A DNA stretch of 64,000 bases from Alloalcanivorax marinus. Lineage in GTDB: Bacteria > Pseudomonadota > Gammaproteobacteria > Pseudomonadales > Alcanivoracaceae. Of the stretch, positions 60,166 to 64,000 are shown in pieces. The stretch's first letter is position 1, and each line of letters begins with the position of its first letter. The position numbers and the translations under genes are program-made. The DNA lies in assembly GCF_016785095.1 (NCBI RefSeq), contig NZ_JAEKJB010000009.1, forward strand, positions 124,001 through 188,000, in the 5' to 3' direction. The notes beneath the pieces were generated by a model that was given only the letters and a program-made list of their open reading frames with translations, was not told the origin of the DNA and did not search any database.

Positions 60166-61467
60166 TCAGGCGTCCAGCGTTTCCACGCGGATGCGCATGA
60201 TGTTCTTGTCCACGGTGTCCAGGGCGGCGATGCGGGCCAGGGCGGCGTTCATGTCCCCTTCCAGCACCCGGTGGGTCATCATCACGATGGGCACCAGGCC
60301 CTCCTCGGTTTCCTTCTGCACCATGGCCTCGATGCTGACCCGGTTATCGCTGAGGATGCGGGTGATGTCCGCCAGCACGCCGGGCTTGTCCTGCACGTGC
60401 AGGCGCAGGTAAAAGCTGCACGACACGTCATCGATGGTGAGAATGGGCTCGTCGGACATCTGGTCGGCGTGGAAGCCCAGGTAGGGCACCCGCTCCTCGT
60501 GGTCCACGGTCAGTGCGCGGCCCATCTCGATGATGTCCGCCACCACCGCCGAGGCGGTGGGCTCGGCGCCGGCGCCGGCGCCATAATACATGGTCGGGCC
60601 CACGGCATCGCCGTCGATCATGATCGCGTTCATCACGCCGTTTACCGCCGACAGCATGGTTTCGGTGGGAATCAGGGTCGGATGCACGCGCAGTTCGATG
60701 CCGTTGCCGGTGTCCTTGGCGATGCCCAGATGCTTGATGCGGTAGCCGAACTGGGCGGCGCTCTTCACGTCCTCGATGGTGATGCGACCGATGCCCTCCA
60801 TGTACACCTTGGAGAACTGCAGCGGAATACCGAACGCGATGGAGGCGATGATGGTGAGCTTATGGGCCGCGTCCACGCCTTCCACGTCGAAGGTGGGGTC
60901 GGCCTCGGCGTAGCCCAGCTCCTGGGCTTCCTTGAGCACCTCGGCGAACGGCCGGCCACCCTGCTCCATCTCGGTGAGGATGTAGTTGCCGGTGCCGTTG
61001 ATGATGCCCGCCACCCAGTTGATGTGGTTGGCGGCGAGGCCCTCGCCCAGGGATTTGAGAATCGGAATGCCGCCGGCCACCGCCGCCTCGAACGCCACGT
61101 CCACGCCAATATCGTGGGCGGCCTGGAAGATCTCGTTGCCGTGCTCGGCGATCAGGGCCTTGTTGGCGGTGACGATGTGCTTGCCGTTCTTGATGGCGGT
61201 GAGCACCAGCTCGCGGGCGGTGTCGATGCCGCCGATCAGCTCCACCAGAATGTCCACTTCCGGGTCCGTGGCCACGGCGAAAATATCCCGGGACACGCGG
61301 ATGCCGCTGATGTCGCAGTCCGGATTATCACGGCGCGCGCCGATGTGGGCGATCTCAATGGGACGCCCCACCCGCCGCGCGATTTCCCTGGCATTGCGTT
61401 GCAGAACGTTAACCGTGCCCGAGCCCACCGTGCCCAGACCCGCGATGCCGACCTTTACCGGATTCAC
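60166..61467 (-). CDS. hom: homoserine dehydrogenase
   Basis: 433 residues, monofunctional (not fused to aspartokinase). The NAD(P)-binding GLGTVGSGTV is at the N-terminus, the catalytic region includes GIINGTGNYILTEM and YAEADPTFDVEGVDAAHKL, and a C-terminal ACT domain (about 350-430; HVQDKPGVLADITRIL) should bind threonine for feedback inhibition. It reduces aspartate semialdehyde to homoserine. Genes alaC, hom and thrC are 15-21 bp apart. Confidence 0.96.
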   Translation of the reverse strand: MNPVKVGIAGLGTVGSGTVNVLQRNAREIARRVGRPIEIAHIGARRDNPDCDISGIRVSRDIFAVATDPEVDILVELIGGIDTARELVLTAIKNGKHIVTANKALIAEHGNEIFQAAHDIGVDVAFEAAVAGGIPILKSLGEGLAANHINWVAGIINGTGNYILTEMEQGGRPFAEVLKEAQELGYAEADPTFDVEGVDAAHKLTIIASIAFGIPLQFSKVYMEGIGRITIEDVKSAAQFGYRIKHLGIAKDTGNGIELRVHPTLIPTETMLSAVNGVMNAIMIDGDAVGPTMYYGAGAGAEPTASAVVADIIEMGRALTVDHEERVPYLGFHADQMSDEPILTIDDVSCSFYLRLHVQDKPGVLADITRILSDNRVSIEAMVQKETEEGLVPIVMMTHRVLEGDMNAALARIAALDTVDKNIMRIRVETLDA

Positions 61468-61482
61468 GTGCTTTCCTCTCGA

Positions 61483-62673
61483 TCAGTCCAGCAGGCCGTC
61501 GGCGCGGAACATCTTCTTGATGCCGCGCAGCGCCTGCCGGGTGCGTTGTTCATTCTCAATCAGGGCGAAGCGTACATGGTCGTCGCCGTAGTCGCCGAAA
61601 CCGATGCCCGGCGATACCGCCACGCCCGCCTCGCGCAGCAGTTTCTTGGAGAACTCCAGGGAGCCCATTTCCCGATAGGGCTCCGGGAGCGGTGCCCAGA
61701 CGAACATGGTGGCGCGGGGTTTTTCCACCGTCCACCCCAGGTCGTTGAGGCCGTCGCAAAGTACGTCCCGGCGCCGCTCGTACAGGTCGCGGATTTCCTC
61801 CACGCAGCTCTGGTCGCCCTCCAGGGCGGCGATGGCGGCCACCTGGATCGGCGTGAAGGTGCCATAGTCCAGGTAGGACTTGATGCGCGCCAGGGCGTGA
61901 ATCAGCTCTTTGTTGCCGCAGCAGAAGCCGACCCGCCAGCCGGGCATGTTGTAGCTCTTGGACAGGGAGAAGAACTCCACCGCCACGTCCCGGGCGCCTT
62001 CCACTTGCAGGATCGACGGCGCCTTGTAGCCGTCGAACACGATGTCCGCGTAGGCGATATCATGCACCACCCAGATGCCGTGCTCCCGGGCGATGGCCAC
62101 CACCTTTTCGAAAAACGCCAGGTCCACGCACTGGGCGGTGGGGTTGCCGGGAAAATTCAACACCAGCAACTTGGGCTTGGGCCAGGCTTCCTTGATGGCT
62201 CGCACCAGTTCCTCGAAGAAATCCACGCCGGGTACCAGCGGCACATGGCGGATGTCGGCGTTGGCGATCACGAACCCGTAGGGGTGGATCGGGTAGCTAG
62301 GGTTGGGCACCAGCACGGTGTCACCGGGCCCCATGGTGGCCAGGGCCAGGTGCGCCAGCCCCTCCTTGGAGCCGATGGTGACGATGGCCTCGGAGGCCGG
62401 GTCCAGTTCCACCTCATAGCGGCGCCGGTACCAGTCGGTGATCGCCTTGCGCAGGCGCGGAATGCCCCGCGACTGGGAGTAGCGGTGGGTATCGCCGCGT
62501 TGGGCCGCTTCGGTGAGCTTGTCGACGATGTGTTTGGGGGTCGGCTGGTCCGGGTTGCCCATGCCGAAATCGATGATGTCCTCGCCGCGCGCGCGCGCCG
62601 CCATCTTCAACTCGCCGACGATGTTGAAGACATAGGGGGGCAGGCGCTTGATGCGCTGAAAATCGGCGTCCAC
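61483..62673 (-). CDS. alaC: alanine-synthesising aminotransferase AlaC
   Basis: 396 residues, fold type I PLP enzyme. The opening [20 protein letters not shown] and [12 protein letters not shown] are typical for AlaC. The PLP lysine is in [16 protein letters not shown] (about residue 238), and [18 protein letters not shown] follows near the end. It makes alanine from pyruvate and glutamate. It heads the alaC-hom-thrC operon, unlike the hom-thrC pair seen in pseudomonads. Confidence 0.92.
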   Translation of the reverse strand: MDADFQRIKRLPPYVFNIVGELKMAARARGEDIIDFGMGNPDQPTPKHIVDKLTEAAQRGDTHRYSQSRGIPRLRKAITDWYRRRYEVELDPASEAIVTIGSKEGLAHLALATMGPGDTVLVPNPSYPIHPYGFVIANADIRHVPLVPGVDFFEELVRAIKEAWPKPKLLVLNFPGNPTAQCVDLAFFEKVVAIAREHGIWVVHDIAYADIVFDGYKAPSILQVEGARDVAVEFFSLSKSYNMPGWRVGFCCGNKELIHALARIKSYLDYGTFTPIQVAAIAALEGDQSCVEEIRDLYERRRDVLCDGLNDLGWTVEKPRATMFVWAPLPEPYREMGSLEFSKKLLREAGVAVSPGIGFGDYGDDHVRFALIENEQRTRQALRGIKKMFRADGLLD

Positions 62674-62740
62674 GGCATCACCTTGGGTGGGTCACTGGGA
62701 AGCCGGACACATTAACGGCGCAGCCCGGTGCCGTCAATGT

Positions 62741-62786
62741 AAAAGGCCCCGCCGGAGCGGCGCAAACCGCCGCCAGACGGGGCCTT
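62741..62786 (-). terminator. Rho-independent terminator after dsbC
   Basis: A stem AAGGCCCCG/CGGGGCCTT, with a further inner GC stem, is followed on the minus strand by TTTT. It lies 16 bp beyond the dsbC stop and 67 bp before the alaC start, so it separates dsbC from the alaC operon. Confidence 0.85.
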
Positions 62787-62802
62787 GAAGGGCACCGGGC
62801 GA

Positions 62803-63540
62803 TTACAGGCCGAGGCGCTGATTGAGCTGTTCGGGGGTCACGTAACCACCCAGTTGAGCGCCCTCGGCGGTGTAGATGGCCGGTGTGCCACGCACGCCGA
62901 AGTCGAGCCCCATCTGGTAGTCCCGATCGACCGCGTCGGCGCAGTCGGCCAGCTTCGCGTCGGACACCTTGTCGTTGAGCTTGGCGGCGGTGAGCGCCTG
63001 GCGGGGGTCGGCGTCACACCAGATGTGTCGCATGTCCTCGGCCGCCTGGGAATCGGGGCCGCCGCGCGGGAAGGCCAGGTAATGCACGGTAATGCCTTCG
63101 CCGGTGTATTCCTCGATGTGCCGATGCAGCTTGCGGCAGTAGCCGCAGGTGATGTCGGTGAAGGCGTAAATCTCCGCCTTTTCCTCGCCCTCGGCCGGGT
63201 AGGTGATCATGGAGGCCTTGTCGACGGCGGCCAGCCCGTCGCGGCGCACCTTCCGATAGCGCTCCTCCTTCAGGTTGACCACCTCGCCGTCGCGCATCTG
63301 AATGACATCGCCGGTGAAGATCAACTCGCCGTTCTTGGAGGCGTACACGATTTCCTGGCCATTCAGTTCCACTTCCACCAGCCCTTCCGCCGGGGACGGA
63401 TTGATGGCGGTGATGCGGGCGCGGGGAAAGGCCTCCTGGAATTCGGCGCGGAATGCCTTCTCATCCATTCCCCCGTCGGCGTGAACGGTGGCCGCGGCGG
63501 CCATCAGCAGGCCCAGTGCGGTGGCTGTCAGTGCTTTCAT
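62803..63540 (-). CDS. dsbC: thiol:disulfide interchange protein DsbC
   Basis: 245 residues from ATG 63540. A signal peptide ends at VHA. The N-terminal dimerisation domain (about 25-90) is followed by the thioredoxin domain with the CGYC active site in FTDITCGYCRKLH near residue 132, the cis-Pro in VRGTPAIYT, and two further Cys as in E. coli DsbC. It isomerises wrong disulfides in the periplasm. xerD lies 67 bp upstream in the same direction, the usual neighbourhood. Confidence 0.95.
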   Translation of the reverse strand: MKALTATALGLLMAAAATVHADGGMDEKAFRAEFQEAFPRARITAINPSPAEGLVEVELNGQEIVYASKNGELIFTGDVIQMRDGEVVNLKEERYRKVRRDGLAAVDKASMITYPAEGEEKAEIYAFTDITCGYCRKLHRHIEEYTGEGITVHYLAFPRGGPDSQAAEDMRHIWCDADPRQALTAAKLNDKVSDAKLADCADAVDRDYQMGLDFGVRGTPAIYTAEGAQLGGYVTPEQLNQRLGL

Positions 63541-63607
63541 CGTTGTTCTCCGTCCGTGTGGTCCGCCCCCGGGGGCTGCGAATGCAATACGACCGTTTGA
63601 TCGAGAC

Positions 63608-64000
63608 TCAGGTTCCCGAGCGCGGGTGGTGGCGCTCGTAGACTTCACGCAGCCGGTGCTGGGCCACGTGGGTATAGATCTGGGTGGTGGACAGATCACT
63701 GTGGCCAAGCAGCATCTGCACCACGCGCAGGTCGGCGCCGTGATTGAGCAGATGCGTGGCGAAGGCATGCCTCAGTGTATGAGGCGACAGGGACTTTTGC
63801 ACGCCGGCGCGGGTGGCGAGCTGCTTGACGCGATGCCAGAAAGTCTGGCGTGTCATGCGGGTGCCACGACGGCTCGGGAACAGCACCTCCCGATCCTCGC
63901 CGAGCAGCGCCGGGCGGCCGTCGCGCAGGTAACGCTCCAGCCAATGCAGCGCCTCCTCGCCCAGCGGGACCAGCCGCTCCTTGTCACCCTTGCCCACCAC
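63608..64000 (-). CDS. xerD: tyrosine recombinase XerD, C-terminal part (5' end cut by the window)
   Basis: The last 130 residues are visible. The catalytic box [22 protein letters not shown] gives His and Arg, [14 protein letters not shown] holds His and the nucleophile Tyr, and the end [14 protein letters not shown] fits XerD. With XerC it resolves chromosome dimers at dif. XerC or an integrase cannot be fully excluded from this part, but xerD beside dsbC is the conserved order. Confidence 0.9.
   Translation of the reverse strand: MVGKGDKERLVPLGEEALHWLERYLRDGRPALLGEDREVLFPSRRGTRMTRQTFWHRVKQLATRAGVQKSLSPHTLRHAFATHLLNHGADLRVVQMLLGHSDLSTTQIYTHVAQHRLREVYERHHPRSGT

Noticed and set aside
59122..62715. 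A 1197-codon plus-strand frame across thrC, hom and alaC
   Set aside because: It spans three well-supported minus-strand genes and their intergenic gaps, and shows no protein-like motifs.
63608..64000. Phage or island integrase
   Set aside because: The recombinase lies next to dsbC, the normal chromosomal place of xerD, and no attachment site or mobile gene accompanies it.

Overview
The window is a dense, GC-rich (roughly 65% by eye), almost fully coding stretch of a gammaproteobacterial chromosome. The xerD-dsbC-hom-thrC order, homologues of the Pseudomonas PA2778/PA2779 pair, two BCCT transporters, an AlkJ-like GMC alcohol dehydrogenase, a PHB depolymerase and many GTAGGAGCG-type REP elements fit an Alcanivorax/Alloalcanivorax-like marine bacterium. 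That placement is an inference from gene content; no rRNA or tRNA gene was seen. No phage, transposase or CRISPR array was found either.

Layout. 1-4594: the end of a PhnD-like binding protein, its ATPase and a double-domain permease, then a selenophosphate synthetase fused to an NADH-dehydrogenase-like flavoprotein. 4628-9419: a small membrane protein, a C39-like peptidase lipoprotein and a giant MscK-type mechanosensitive channel. 9533-12482 (minus): three translationally coupled genes for a secreted phospholipase C/nuclease-like enzyme, a parvulin-like protein and a small membrane-anchored helical protein. 12609-18801: a lipoprotein phosphoesterase, the ABC-F protein Uup, a periplasmic AstE/AspA-like enzyme and a TetR regulator. 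19134-22876: an extracellular PHB depolymerase divergent from a BCCT transporter, with a palindromic site between them. 22994-32490 (minus): an SDR-like protein, a lipocalin, PbpC and a bacterial alpha-2-macroglobulin.

32881-45066 (minus) is a complete Pel exopolysaccharide operon, pelA-B-C-D-E-F-G, in which pelB is split into two ATGA-coupled genes. Between it and the macroglobulin gene lies a 390-bp gap that ends, on the plus strand, in three consecutive hairpins and a U-tract, a candidate small RNA. 45195-55818 holds an HNH nuclease, the GMC oxidoreductase, a membrane-tethered beta-helix protein, a class III CoA transferase, TrmH, a methyltransferase, an HtrA/DegP protease, a DUF962 (Mpo1-like) protein coupled to a group III truncated globin, and a serine hydrolase. 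55925-64000 (minus) holds a second BCCT transporter, a porin, the alaC-hom-thrC amino-acid operon, dsbC and the 3' part of xerD.

The pieces that work together most clearly are the Pel assembly line, the PbpC/macroglobulin pair in peptidoglycan repair and protease defence, alaC-hom-thrC in aspartate-family and alanine metabolism, and the envelope quality-control proteins (HtrA, DsbC, a parvulin-like protein). REP elements punctuate the sequence and mostly sit between convergent genes. Convergent units are also separated by two clear bidirectional terminators.
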